A stretch of DNA of 64,000 nt from Natronolimnobius baerhuensis (GTDB lineage: Archaea > Halobacteriota > Halobacteria > Halobacteriales > Natrialbaceae), in the NCBI RefSeq assembly GCF_002177135.1, contig NZ_MWPH01000001.1:1178001-1242000 (forward strand), read 5' to 3'. Of the stretch, positions 16,961 to 25,226 are shown piece by piece (position 1 is the first letter of the stretch; each line of letters opens with the position of its first letter). The notes below the pieces were generated by a model. The model was not told the origin of the DNA and searched no databases. It saw only the letters and a list, made by a program, of their open reading frames with translations. Position numbers and translations under genes: made by a program.

Positions 16961-18585
16961 AGGGACACCCCAGCGTCACCAACGGTGCCCTCGTCGAGCA
17001 CCTCCTTGCGGTTGTCGGTCAAACTGTCCCAGCCATCATACGAGACTGGCCCTTCAACCTGCTCAGCGTTCGGTCCGGGTTGCTTCCCGATGTACGCGAT
17101 GTTCGGGTTCGTTCCCATGTCCTCAAGCAATTTGAACATCGACCGAGGGTTACCGGCGAAGTTGCGGAGGCGGGATTCAGCATCGCTCTCCTCACCATCG
17201 CCAAGTCGAAGCTCGTCCAGCACATCTTCGTCCTCGAGATCAACGTACTCCTCAAGCGTTGCAACGGATTCGAGAACCTCCTGTTCCTGTTCGAGGATCG
17301 TCGTGTTCTCCTCGTCGCTGGGACCGAGGTCCTCGGTCGTAATCTCGATCGCTTTCATGATAGCGACCACATCAGACTCGATTTCGAGCGCTTCAAGCGC
17401 GTCCTCGAGATCGGTGTCGCCGTCGAGTTCCTCGTCGATCTCGTCTGGTGACGGCATGTTGTGGTGGACATCAATGATCGAGCGACTCTTGTTCGGGTTC
17501 TCGCGGTGCTGGTATGCATCGCTTCGCTCGTCGTTGACGTTTCCAAACTGGATTGCGTCCGGTGGACAGGCGTCCTCACAAGCCGTGGTTCCGACCATCT
17601 CGTCGCCCATCATGCCGTCCTGTCGAGTTGGACACATCGTACACTTGCTCATGACGCCCCGTGGGGCTCGAGCGTCGACCCAGCGACCACGCTCGTCGGT
17701 CATGTGGTCGCCTTCCTCGCCGGGCTCGACATCCATCTGAGCCGCGATCTCGTCCGTCGAGACATCTGGTTCGCCCCACTGGAAGTAGTTAACGCCGTAG
17801 GGGCAGGCAACCTGGCAGTATCGGCAGCCAATACACACGTCGTAGTCCGTGAGAACGAGACCGTCCTTGTCGCGGGTGTGTCGTGCTGTAGTTGGACACA
17901 CCTTCTCACACGGTGCATCAGTACAGTGCTGACACGGACGGACAAGCATGTCGAACCCGTCCGCTCCACCGCGAACGTCGGGTGCTGGTGAGCCACCAGA
18001 GCTAAGCTCGTCCTCGAACGCGAGGACGTACATCCAGTTGACACCCTGATCGAGGTCGTTCTCCTGCGTACAGGCGTCAACACAGGTAAGACAACCGTCA
18101 CAGCGCTCGAGGTCGATTGTCATCCCCCACTGGAGATCGTTCTCGCCTCCAGTGTCAGCAGCTTCATCGTCGTCTTCTTGCGCAGCTCCGAGACTGGCTT
18201 GGGGGCCGTCGTCGGCCGTGCCCCAGGCACCGAGGCCAACGGCTGCCGCACCGGCCCCCATCTTCTTCATCGTATCGCGACGGCTCTCCGTGGAGTCACC
18301 ATCGCCGAAGCTTTTCAGCATCCCAGCGACACCACCGGCGGTCTTTTGGGCCTCTTCGTGGGCTTCTTTCGTTGGTCGTTCGTCCTCACCGAACTCCTCC
18401 ATCACGTCGTCGTGATATTTCTCGTGGAATTCGGCTTCAGAGAGTTCGCCCTTGGTGACGCGGAACGCGTCTTGGGCCATTTGCATACCGAGGTCCGTAT
18501 CGTACTCGGTATCGTCGAGCATCGTCTCGAGGTCGTCTTCCCACTCGCTTCCGAGTGGGTGGAATGATTCATCGTCCGTACTCAT
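16957..18585 (-). CDS. Four-cluster ferredoxin-type Fe-S subunit with internal Tat motif
   Basis: A 542-aa protein of the DmsB/PsrB/NrfC group. Four Cys groups are seen: CDGCLTCVDAC, CQHCTDAPCEKVCP, CIGCRYCQVACP, and CTMC...CEDACPP; together these can bind four [4Fe-4S] clusters. An SRRDTMKKMG motif at 101-110 followed by a hydrophobic AGAAAVGLGAWG looks like a Tat signal or anchor, but it comes after about 100 acidic residues, an unusual place. About 170 acidic helical residues follow the last cluster. It would pass electrons between the NrfD membrane subunit and a catalytic or acceptor protein; no molybdopterin subunit is next to it. It is the first gene of the operon. Confidence 0.9.
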   Translation of the reverse strand: MSTDDESFHPLGSEWEDDLETMLDDTEYDTDLGMQMAQDAFRVTKGELSEAEFHEKYHDDVMEEFGEDERPTKEAHEEAQKTAGGVAGMLKSFGDGDSTESRRDTMKKMGAGAAAVGLGAWGTADDGPQASLGAAQEDDDEAADTGGENDLQWGMTIDLERCDGCLTCVDACTQENDLDQGVNWMYVLAFEDELSSGGSPAPDVRGGADGFDMLVRPCQHCTDAPCEKVCPTTARHTRDKDGLVLTDYDVCIGCRYCQVACPYGVNYFQWGEPDVSTDEIAAQMDVEPGEEGDHMTDERGRWVDARAPRGVMSKCTMCPTRQDGMMGDEMVGTTACEDACPPDAIQFGNVNDERSDAYQHRENPNKSRSIIDVHHNMPSPDEIDEELDGDTDLEDALEALEIESDVVAIMKAIEITTEDLGPSDEENTTILEQEQEVLESVATLEEYVDLEDEDVLDELRLGDGEESDAESRLRNFAGNPRSMFKLLEDMGTNPNIAYIGKQPGPNAEQVEGPVSYDGWDSLTDNRKEVLDEGTVGDAGVSL

Positions 18586-18646
18586 CTGGGTAAAACACCT
18601 CTGTACACAGCGTTTTCGTAGACCAGTAACTTTCTGGGGTGTACTT

Positions 18647-18655
18647 TAATATGTC
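18647..18655 (-). promoter_or_regulatory. Probable TATA element of the Fe-S/NrfD operon
   Basis: On the minus strand the AT-rich CATATTAAAG lies about 62-70 nt upstream of the Fe-S gene ATG, so a leader of roughly 35-40 nt is expected, longer than for most genes here. The inverted repeat at 18738-18751 lies about 85 nt further upstream, in an activator position. Confidence 0.45.
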
Positions 18656-18737
18656 CATCTATCCCGTCTCACTATCGCGCACTCACGCCTGTGTCTAATT
18701 GTACTACACTCCCAGTTTCCAATTCATGAGAATCGAG

Positions 18738-18751
18738 GCGAACATATTCGC
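18738..18751. promoter_or_regulatory. Inverted repeat, candidate regulator site 1
   Basis: GCGAA-CATA-TTCGC is a perfect 5-bp dyad upstream of the Fe-S/NrfD operon. Read on the minus strand (GCGAATATGTTCGC), it closely matches the stretch at 19545-19558 in front of the adjacent HTH regulator (GCGAATATATTCCC). The shared form GCGAATATRTTCSC suggests one protein binds both, perhaps the regulator itself. Confidence 0.4.
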
Positions 18752-18834
18752 ACATATATTAGTGGCTGCGGTAGCGGCGCTACAGTCCACGAAAACAGCA
18801 ACCTATGCGCTCTGGAACACTCGGGGAGGCCCGC

Positions 18835-19509
18835 TCAGTTCGCTGCAAGTTGGTCAGCGAGCGATGCTTCCGCATCGAAGCCGGGCAGTTCCTTGACGAA
18901 CCGCTTGACAATCGCCTCCTCCGCACGATGCAGTGTCTCGCTGCAGGTCGATTTCGCGATTCCGAGGTGGCCCGCGAGTTCGGTGAGCGAGCATCGACGC
19001 GGCGTGTCGTAGTAGCCCTGATCGACAGCCGTCGCGATAACCTCGAGTTGGCGTTCCGACAGCAGTTGACTCTGATGAAGTCGTTCGCTGACGTTGTCGA
19101 TGCGATAAGAGAGCCCGAAATACTCGAGTTGCTCGGCGAGGTCAGCAAGGCGGTCCCGCGAGCCGGTGACCTCGACCGTCGCCTCGCCGTCGACGATTTC
19201 CATGGGGAGTTCAATCGGAATGCCCGACTCCTGTGAGGAAAACAGCAACAGCGGAGCCGTCGTCTCGAAGTGAACCGTCGCTTCGTGTTCGCTTCGCTGT
19301 GCAACTGTCAGTTCCGTAATCTGATCGTGGTCCCGCGTCGCCTCGAGTACGTCGGTGACGTCCGCGCCGGCGATTCGAACGAGTGCAAACCCCGAGTCCG
19401 CGCCAGGAACGGCCGCCAGGACGCGAAACGTCATTTCGGGATGGGCCGTCGACAGCTGCTGAATCCAGAGCTGCTCGGGCATCGTCAGTGTGAGTGTTGC
19501 CTGAGCCAT
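18835..19509 (-). CDS. Bat/DmsR-type HTH-10 transcriptional regulator
   Basis: A 224-aa haloarchaeal regulator of the bacterio-opsin-activator group. Residues 1-150 form a ligand/signal domain; the C-terminal 60 residues carry the HTH_10 domain: LLSERQLEVIATAVDQGYYD, then a Cys-containing helix and ELAGHLGIAKSTCSETLHRA. Members such as Bat and DmsR activate bop or DMSO-respiration genes. Its position directly upstream of a DMSO-reductase-like Fe-S/NrfD operon, on the same strand, suggests it controls that operon; this is inference from context. There is no PAS or GAF domain. A palindromic GAATATATTC sits 39-48 nt before the start and may act as TATA or operator. Confidence 0.9.
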   Translation of the reverse strand: MAQATLTLTMPEQLWIQQLSTAHPEMTFRVLAAVPGADSGFALVRIAGADVTDVLEATRDHDQITELTVAQRSEHEATVHFETTAPLLLFSSQESGIPIELPMEIVDGEATVEVTGSRDRLADLAEQLEYFGLSYRIDNVSERLHQSQLLSERQLEVIATAVDQGYYDTPRRCSLTELAGHLGIAKSTCSETLHRAEEAIVKRFVKELPGFDAEASLADQLAAN

Positions 19510-19544
19510 GGGAGTGAGTTCTAGTGGTCCCTATGCATAGCAGG

Positions 19545-19558
19545 CGGGAATATATTCG
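19545..19558. promoter_or_regulatory. Candidate regulator site 2 / promoter of the HTH-10 gene
   Basis: The core GAATATATTC (19548-19557) is a perfect palindrome. The wider minus-strand stretch GCGAATATATTCCC matches site 1 at 18738-18751. Because it also resembles a TATA box and lies 36-49 nt before the ATG, it could be a promoter element, an operator, or both. A second perfect palindrome, CTATGCATAG, lies at 19531-19540. Confidence 0.4.
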
Positions 19559-19612
19559 CCGTTGTTCCTACCGGCTGGGAATCGCCCGACGCAGAGTGAG
19601 TGCGTCAGACTG

Positions 19613-20530
19613 TCATGTGTGGGTCGCGTCTCCCGCAGCAGCATGCTCGAGTAACAACTCAGTCACGCGCTCGGGGTGTTCGTGCTGGACCCAGTGACTC
19701 GTTCCCTCGAGGAGTTCGAGTCGGCGCTCCTCTCGAGGGCAGTACTCGTAGCTGTCGAGGGCGAGTTCGGTCCCAAGCGCGACGTCATCGGTGCCCCAGA
19801 TAACAAGCGTCGGGGCGTCAATCTGCTCTCGCGGCGGGTTTGGCGGGTATCTGGCGCTTGCACGATACCAGTTCAGCATGCCCGAGAGCGCACCGGGGAC
19901 GCTCCAAGCGCGACGATATCGCTCGAGATCGTCGTCGGTGAACGTTCCCGGCGCGGCGGTGTCTCGGAGCGCGCGCTCGAGGAGTCGAAAGTCGTCGTAC
20001 CGACAGAGTCGCTCGGGGAGCCAGGGTACCTGAATGCAGTAGGCGTACCAACTGCGCCGAATCTGGGCGGGATTCGAGAGCAGATGCTGGCGGAACGCCG
20101 TCGGGTGCGGTGCGTTGGCAATCGTAAGTCGGTTGACGTACTCGGGATACCGAAGCGCGAGGTCCCAGGCAACCATGCCGCCCCAATCATGGCCGACGAC
20201 ATGAGCACTCCCAGTGCCCTCAGACTCGATTAGCCCCGCGATATCGGCCGCGAGTTGGGGCTGGCGGTACGCGCGAACGCCGCGTGGCTTCTCGCTTCGA
20301 TTATAACCTCGCTGATCGGGCACGAGCACGCGATAGCCCGACTCGACGAGCGGTGCAATCTGTCGTCGCCACGCGCCCCAGTACTCCGGAAAGCCGTGTA
20401 AAAAGACAACGAGCGGATCGGCCGGGTCGCCCGCGACGACCGTATGGAGTTCGATTCCGTTGATCGTCCGAAACTCCGTCGTCAGTTCGGTGCTCGAGTC
20501 GCTATCCTCGAGTGCCAGCGGGGAAGCCAT
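19613..20530 (-). CDS. Alpha/beta hydrolase, epoxide-hydrolase-like
   Basis: A 305-aa alpha/beta hydrolase. The oxyanion region is FLHGFPEYWGAWRRQ (HGFPE motif), the nucleophile elbow is VVGHDWGGMVAWD with Asp as nucleophile, and the catalytic His is in EGTSHWVQHEHPE. Asp as nucleophile plus HGFPE is characteristic of epoxide hydrolases and haloalkane dehalogenases. The cap region contains the Tyr expected for epoxide opening (NWYRASARY). The natural substrate is unknown. I start at MASPLALEDSD because the in-frame region upstream is not family-like. It is cytoplasmic, with no signal peptide. The next gene on this strand is a tiny zinc protein 80 nt upstream. Confidence 0.88.
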   Translation of the reverse strand: MASPLALEDSDSSTELTTEFRTINGIELHTVVAGDPADPLVVFLHGFPEYWGAWRRQIAPLVESGYRVLVPDQRGYNRSEKPRGVRAYRQPQLAADIAGLIESEGTGSAHVVGHDWGGMVAWDLALRYPEYVNRLTIANAPHPTAFRQHLLSNPAQIRRSWYAYCIQVPWLPERLCRYDDFRLLERALRDTAAPGTFTDDDLERYRRAWSVPGALSGMLNWYRASARYPPNPPREQIDAPTLVIWGTDDVALGTELALDSYEYCPREERRLELLEGTSHWVQHEHPERVTELLLEHAAAGDATHT

Positions 20531-20610
20531 ACCGACCCTTCGATGAGGATCACAATAAGTGTCAGCCATCCCATGGAATGCACTCGAGGCCACACGAGTC
20601 GACGGACAGC

Positions 20611-20742
20611 CTACGTCCACACCTGCAGACAGTCCGTCGAACAAAAGTGCAGGTCAATCTGGTCATCGCTGCGCTCGAGGTGGGTCGTCAGCGTGTATGC
20701 GATCTCCGATGTTGACTCGCAGTTGTCGCATTCACCGTTCAT
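20611..20742 (-). CDS. Tiny zinc-finger protein (DUF7576-like)
   Basis: A 43-aa protein beginning MNGECDNCESTSEIAY and ending HFCSTDCLQVW. Two Cys pairs (CDNC and CSTDC, the second preceded by His) can bind one zinc. This pattern resembles small haloarchaeal zinc proteins listed as DUF7576; I hold that name loosely. A short upstream extension in frame exists but has no Cys pattern or family character, so I start at MNGEC. TATA-like AT-rich DNA lies about 30 nt upstream on the minus strand. Small zinc proteins like this may bind nucleic acid or partners; the role is unknown. Confidence 0.7.
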   Translation of the reverse strand: MNGECDNCESTSEIAYTLTTHLERSDDQIDLHFCSTDCLQVWT

Positions 20743-20930
20743 ACTCGACCAGTATCGAATTGAGACCTTCAGTATAGAGTGGCTAAACGATACTAACGAG
20801 AGATTGTGAACACGGACGCTAATTAAATTCTCCATTTCCAAGGCGAAGGTAACCCTGATTTGGACCTTCCGCGGTAGTGTGGGCCACGTCACCTGCAGAC
20901 GGCCACGGTTGCACCAGCAGCGGCGCGCAG

Positions 20931-21917
20931 TCAGACCGGCGCGGCTTCTTCGGCCTCGAGCAGTTCGTGATACCGATTTCGGATGGTGACTTCGGAGATG
21001 CTCGCGACCTCGCTGACGTCGTTCTGGGTGACTTTTTCGTTCGTGAGCAACGCGGCGGCGTAGACCGCAGCAGCCGCGAGGCCGACCGGCGACTTGCCAC
21101 TGTGGATACCCTCGTCTTTGGCCGTCTTGAGCAACTGGCGGGCGCGGCGTTCGGTCTCGTCGGGCAGGTCCAGATCGCTCGCAAAACGGGGCACGTAGCT
21201 CTCCGGGTCGGCAGGCTGGACCTCGAGACCGAGTTCGCGGATGACATACCGATACGTCCGAGCGATTTCGTCTTTCTCGACGCGAGAGACCGCCGTGAGT
21301 TCGTCGAGACTGCGCGGGGTTCCGGCCTGGCGCGCGGAGGCGTACAGCGAGGCAGTTGCGACGCCTTCGATGGAGCGACCCGGGAGAAGGTCCTCCTCGA
21401 GTGCGCGCCGATAGATGACACTCGCAGTCTCGCGGACGTTCTCTGGCAGCCCAAGCGCACTCGCCATGCGGTCGATTTCGCCGAGTGCCTGTTTCAGGTT
21501 GCGCTCCTTGCTATCGCGAGTGCGGAAGCGCTCGTTCCAGGTACGCAGCCGTTGCATCTTCTGGCGCTGGCGACTCGAGAGGGATTTGCCGTAGGCGTCT
21601 TTGTCCTGCCAGCCGATGTTCGTCGAGAGGCCCTGATCGTGCATCATGTTCGTCGTCGGGGCACCGACGCGGCTCTTCTTGTCTTTCTCTGCGGAGTCGA
21701 ATGCGCGCCACTCTGGCCCGCGGTCGATCTCACCTTCGTCGACGACCAGCCCACAGTCATCACACACTGTCTCGGCGTGTTCGGCGTCCGAAACGAGACG
21801 ACCGCCACACTCCGGACACTGTTCTCGCTCGCTTGCCTGCTTGTTGGACTCCCGCTCCTGTTCTTGGTCGGTGTGGCGCCGCTCGTCGCTACGGGTTTGG
21901 ATTGTGGAGTCAGTCAT
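20931..21917 (-). CDS. tfb: Transcription initiation factor IIB
   Basis: A 328-aa TFB, the archaeal TFIIB. The zinc ribbon CPECGGRLVSDAE...CDDCG is near residue 35-55, followed by the B-reader/linker (EWRAFDSAEKDKKSRVGAP) and two cyclin-like repeats (ALGEIDRMASALGLPENVRE and LDLPDETERRARQLLKTA), each with the expected helices (SVIYRRALEEDLLPGRSIEG; GLAAAAVYAAALL). It bridges TBP at the TATA box and RNA polymerase, and its second repeat reads the BRE. I start at MTDSTIQTRS; 46 upstream codons in frame are not TFB-like. Haloarchaea carry many TFB paralogues, so this may be one of several with special promoters. Confidence 0.96.
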   Translation of the reverse strand: MTDSTIQTRSDERRHTDQEQERESNKQASEREQCPECGGRLVSDAEHAETVCDDCGLVVDEGEIDRGPEWRAFDSAEKDKKSRVGAPTTNMMHDQGLSTNIGWQDKDAYGKSLSSRQRQKMQRLRTWNERFRTRDSKERNLKQALGEIDRMASALGLPENVRETASVIYRRALEEDLLPGRSIEGVATASLYASARQAGTPRSLDELTAVSRVEKDEIARTYRYVIRELGLEVQPADPESYVPRFASDLDLPDETERRARQLLKTAKDEGIHSGKSPVGLAAAAVYAAALLTNEKVTQNDVSEVASISEVTIRNRYHELLEAEEAAPV

Positions 21918-22097
21918 TGTGTTGAAACCGTCAAATCGCAGTGAAAACGCTATGCAGTGCTCACCAATAACGGCCGAAACGTACTTAAATGCTGTGGTTT
22001 CTAGTTGGCTCGTAGACATGAATATAAGCGGGCAACTCGAATTCGCTCGAGTCACACCAATCGAGAACCGAATGCACTCGAACGTGTCGCTGCGAGC

Positions 22098-24326
22098 TTA
22101 GATTCGGTTGAGCATTTCCACGATATCCGCGAATCCGACCTCGCCGTCTCCAGCGAAGTCAAACGCCTCTGGGTTGTTCTGGATGTTTTCGTCCTCGAGA
22201 TTTTCGAAGAAGGCCGTCACGTCGTCGTGGGTGGTCTCGCCATCACCAGTGAAGTCGTTGTGTAGACCGTCGCTCGTGGTGTCTTCGGTGTTGTACTCGC
22301 CGACCTGAATGCTATCACCCGTTTCGACTGGGTCGGGTTCGGGCGTCTCGTCAATGGTGCCGACAACTTCGGCCAGCAGCATGAACAGCGGCGCAGTGTA
22401 GTTGATCGCCCACTCATTCGTGGCATAGGAGTCGTGAATGTCCGCATACGCCAGCAGCGGTCCCTGGTCGAACGCGCCCGGCGAGTCGACACCGAGGTGC
22501 TCGAGCGTCTCGTCGTCTTCGACACCGTCGCCGAGGTGTGGGCCGCCGACGAGCATGCCCGGAATCGGCTCGTCCATCTCTTGGCTCTGGACGATGCGGT
22601 CGTGTGGGTTCTGCGTCGAGCGCTCGCCGTGGCCGGTGACGAACGAGTACCCCGTCGGACTGCGCCCGAGGACGTGATGGAGTGGCTCCGTTATCACGTC
22701 GGCTTCCGGCTGATCTGCGATCCACTCGTTGCCGATTTCCTCGTGCATCTCGACGGCCCAGATACCCTGGAGCGCCCTCGAGAGGCCAGATTTCGTCCAG
22801 CCCCAGTAGAGGCCGTAGACGCCGGTCGTCCACGCGTCGAACTCGTTGGCGGCCGGATCGTCGAGGTATCGTTGTGTCGCCCAGTACGCGCCATTGAGTC
22901 CAGCAGCGGCCGTCTCTGTATCCTCGTGGCTGGTGCCAGCGAGATCGCCGTCGGCCCAGAAGTACGCGTAGTGGCCGAGGCCAACTGGGTTGTTCCAGTC
23001 GATTGGCGCTTCTTCGTCCGAGGGCAGGTCATCGACCTCTCCCTCGAAGCTGTCGAAGCCAAGGTCAGTGTTCTGAATCCACTGATCGTAGCTGTCATCC
23101 CCGGTCGTCCGCAACAACTCGGCGGCCGCCCAGAATCGATCCGGTTCATCGAACCCATCGCGGCCGTAGGCACCCGACCCTTCGTCCTGATTTGCCGATT
23201 CCTCCCAGACAAGGTCCGGGTTGGCCTCGAGCCAGGCCCAGGCGTCCTCGGCATGCTCGAGCATCGATTGGGCGAAATCGGGGTCGTGGTCCTCGTAGAC
23301 GCGGGCGGCCATCGCAAAGGCCGCACAGGCGTGGGCCGTGCCGGCCGAGGAGGTGCCGAAAACGTACCGATCCATATCGTCGTCTTCGGGTGCGACGTCC
23401 ATGCCCGGGAAGCTCTCGTTGCCCGCGAGTTTGTAGAACAGCGACCCGTTTGGCCGCTGCATCTGCGTCAAAAAGCGCAGGCCCTCCTTGCACTCGACGA
23501 GTACGTCCGGCATGTCGCCGAGTTCCGGATCATCAACGAGATGGTCGATGTGGAACTGGCCGGCGTGGAACGACTCGGGGTTGCGCTCGTAGGCAAGCAT
23601 GAGTTGCGCAACGGTAACCCCCGTCGGGTTGACGTACTTGCCGTAGTCGCCCGCATCGTACCAGCCGTTGGTAATGCTGATCGTGTCGCCGGCCTCGTAG
23701 TCCTCGAGCCAGTCGCCGAGTGGTTCGGCAATGATGGCTTCCTCGTCCTGTTCGTGGCCGGGTCCCATCTCGAGGCCGGTGTAGGGGTCCTCGATACGGG
23801 TGCTCGAGCGCTTGAGCGTATAGAGGCGACCGACGTCCCGAAGCACTGGTGCGTACAGTTCGCTCGCGTCATCGATTTCGAACGAATAGGACTCCTCGTC
23901 CCCGACGACGACCCGATACTCGCCCGGCTCGTCGAACTCGGTGAAATTGGCGTACTTGAGGTCGTGGTCCGTGCCGAACTCGTCAGTCACTGCGTCGTCG
24001 CCATCCCAGGGAGAGGCTGCATCTGGCCCCTCACCGAGGGTTTCGTCCATGAGGTCGCCCTCATAGACCGCCTCGCCGCTGTCGGCATCGACGAGCGAAA
24101 ACGTCGAGACGCCGTCGACATCCATCGCCTGGGACGTGATAATCGCTCGTTTGAGTCCCTCGAGTGGATACCCAACTTGATTGACGCGCACGCCACGGTA
24201 CTCGTCGTCGTGGGCCGCCATCCCCGTTCCGGTCATTGCCCCACCAAGAAGCGAAGCGGTTGCGAGTCCGCCCATTGCTTGCAAGACGCGTCGACGCTCC
24301 ATCGCCGTATGTTGCTGTTGGCTCAT
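22098..24326 (-). CDS. Secreted GH9 cellulase with C-terminal dockerin-like module
   Basis: A 742-aa enzyme. Residues 1-37 are a Tat signal (MERRRVLQAMGG). An Ig-like domain (about 43-150, GVRVNQVGYPLEG) precedes the GH9 (alpha/alpha)6 barrel. The catalytic base is in NGWYDAGDYGKY (D224/D227), the substrate loop is RSPTGYSFVTGHG...NPHDR with GMLVGGPH, and the general acid is E638 in YATNEWAINYTAPL. It should hydrolyse internal beta-1,4-glucan bonds outside the cell. Residues 678-742 form a duplicated EF-hand module (DTTSDGLHNDFTGDGETTHD; DFAGDGEVGFAD) related to type I dockerins and homologous to the GH10 neighbour's end. I start at MSQQQHTAM. Confidence 0.93.
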   Translation of the reverse strand: MSQQQHTAMERRRVLQAMGGLATASLLGGAMTGTGMAAHDDEYRGVRVNQVGYPLEGLKRAIITSQAMDVDGVSTFSLVDADSGEAVYEGDLMDETLGEGPDAASPWDGDDAVTDEFGTDHDLKYANFTEFDEPGEYRVVVGDEESYSFEIDDASELYAPVLRDVGRLYTLKRSSTRIEDPYTGLEMGPGHEQDEEAIIAEPLGDWLEDYEAGDTISITNGWYDAGDYGKYVNPTGVTVAQLMLAYERNPESFHAGQFHIDHLVDDPELGDMPDVLVECKEGLRFLTQMQRPNGSLFYKLAGNESFPGMDVAPEDDDMDRYVFGTSSAGTAHACAAFAMAARVYEDHDPDFAQSMLEHAEDAWAWLEANPDLVWEESANQDEGSGAYGRDGFDEPDRFWAAAELLRTTGDDSYDQWIQNTDLGFDSFEGEVDDLPSDEEAPIDWNNPVGLGHYAYFWADGDLAGTSHEDTETAAAGLNGAYWATQRYLDDPAANEFDAWTTGVYGLYWGWTKSGLSRALQGIWAVEMHEEIGNEWIADQPEADVITEPLHHVLGRSPTGYSFVTGHGERSTQNPHDRIVQSQEMDEPIPGMLVGGPHLGDGVEDDETLEHLGVDSPGAFDQGPLLAYADIHDSYATNEWAINYTAPLFMLLAEVVGTIDETPEPDPVETGDSIQVGEYNTEDTTSDGLHNDFTGDGETTHDDVTAFFENLEDENIQNNPEAFDFAGDGEVGFADIVEMLNRI

Positions 24327-24366
24327 ACGTGAAATTATGTCGCGACAGACCATGATAAAAGTTCCC

Positions 24367-24397
24367 TATAGTGTTAGTTAATTTTTATATCACTATA
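24367..24397. promoter_or_regulatory. Dyad between divergent GH9 and flavin-oxidase-like genes
   Basis: TATAGTG (24367-24373) and CACTATA (24391-24397) form a perfect 7-bp inverted repeat with a 17-nt AT-rich spacer, about 40-70 nt upstream of the GH9 ATG and just above its likely TATA (minus-strand CTTTTATC near 24352-24359). Centre-to-centre spacing of about two helical turns suits a dimeric regulator. Unproven. Confidence 0.35.
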
Positions 24398-24567
24398 TCA
24401 GAATGAATAGGATAGTATCCGTGAAAATGGTAACAGTATGTAGGACCGAGTTTATTTGTATGGGCAGGGAGTCAAAATTATTGGGATTTATTCAAGAGTA
24501 TTCACACGAATTTACTACAAAGTGGGAATTCCCCTATACGCTACGTTTGGCTCTCCACAAGAATCAG

Positions 24568-25128
24568 ATGATGACTGTTGAGGAAATGAGCCGGGAGGAA
24601 ATAGAGTCATTTCTCTGTGACGTGAATGCTGGGGTATTATCGCTCACTGACGGAGCAGAAACCTATGCCATACCAGAGTCATTTGGATACGATGGAGACG
24701 CACTCTACTTCCAATTCGTCTATACCGAAGAGAGTCATAAAATGAAAGTAGTAGAAACGACCGATATAGCAACGCTTACTGCATTTACTGAAACACCCAC
24801 GAAGAGCGTCATTGTTCGTGGAGACCTCGAAATGATTCCAGAGGCTGAAAACAGCTGTGCGACAAGTGCACTTACAAGGAACGCGACACCCCCGCTGTTA
24901 AATGTCTATCCCAAAACGCCTTCTGAGAATCTCTCATTCAAGTTCTATCGCTTGAATATAGCTACGATGTCTGGAAGGAAATTTGGGGAGTCAGTAGTTA
25001 GTCCATTAGAAGGACTACCAGACAGAGGTCGGAAGCACCTCGAGAACGCATTAGACGCTAGTGATCCATCCGAAAAAGATAATCATATCCGACAAGTCCT
25101 ACAGGCGTATTCATCATTTCCAGAATAG
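24568..25128 (+). CDS. Pyridoxamine-5'-phosphate-oxidase-like FMN-binding protein
   Basis: A 186-aa protein starting MMTVEEMSREEIESFL. The split-barrel family pattern is clear: GVLSLTDGAETYAIPESFGY, ALYFQFVYTEESHKMKVV and SVIVRGDLEMIPEAE. Relatives bind FMN or F420 or heme; the reaction here is unknown. I favour this start because a TATA-like CTATACGC lies about 30 nt upstream, although the frame is open for another 55 codons. The gene and its flanks are visibly AT-richer than the neighbours and have different codon use, which suggests recent transfer. It lies between two secreted hydrolase genes on the other strand. Confidence 0.75.
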   Translation: MMTVEEMSREEIESFLCDVNAGVLSLTDGAETYAIPESFGYDGDALYFQFVYTEESHKMKVVETTDIATLTAFTETPTKSVIVRGDLEMIPEAENSCATSALTRNATPPLLNVYPKTPSENLSFKFYRLNIATMSGRKFGESVVSPLEGLPDRGRKHLENALDASDPSEKDNHIRQVLQAYSSFPE

Positions 25129-25226
25129 CGCATGCTTGGGAATGGTAAGTAGAGAAGAGAGTATACCGTTAGATTGGAAATTTAAAATTATTCAGCAACA
25201 ACAAGAGAGCATGGCTGAACGCACTA

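Noticed and set aside
16328-17740. A 470-codon frame spanning the NrfD/Fe-S junction on the plus strand
   Set aside because: It crosses the boundary of two well-supported genes, is rich in Ser/Arg and has no family resemblance.
22434-24332. A 632-codon open frame antisense to the GH9 gene
   Set aside because: Long antisense frames are common in GC-rich haloarchaeal genes because stop codons are rare in the complementary frames. The protein has no recognisable motif, while the minus-strand GH9 has all catalytic motifs.
24403-24567. Longer N-terminus for the flavin-oxidase-like protein (241 aa)
   Set aside because: The first 55 codons have no split-barrel character, and a TATA-like element precedes the internal ATG. 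The longer form cannot be fully excluded.
24327-25226. Insertion sequence around the AT-rich island
   Set aside because: No transposase, terminal inverted repeats or target duplication could be found.
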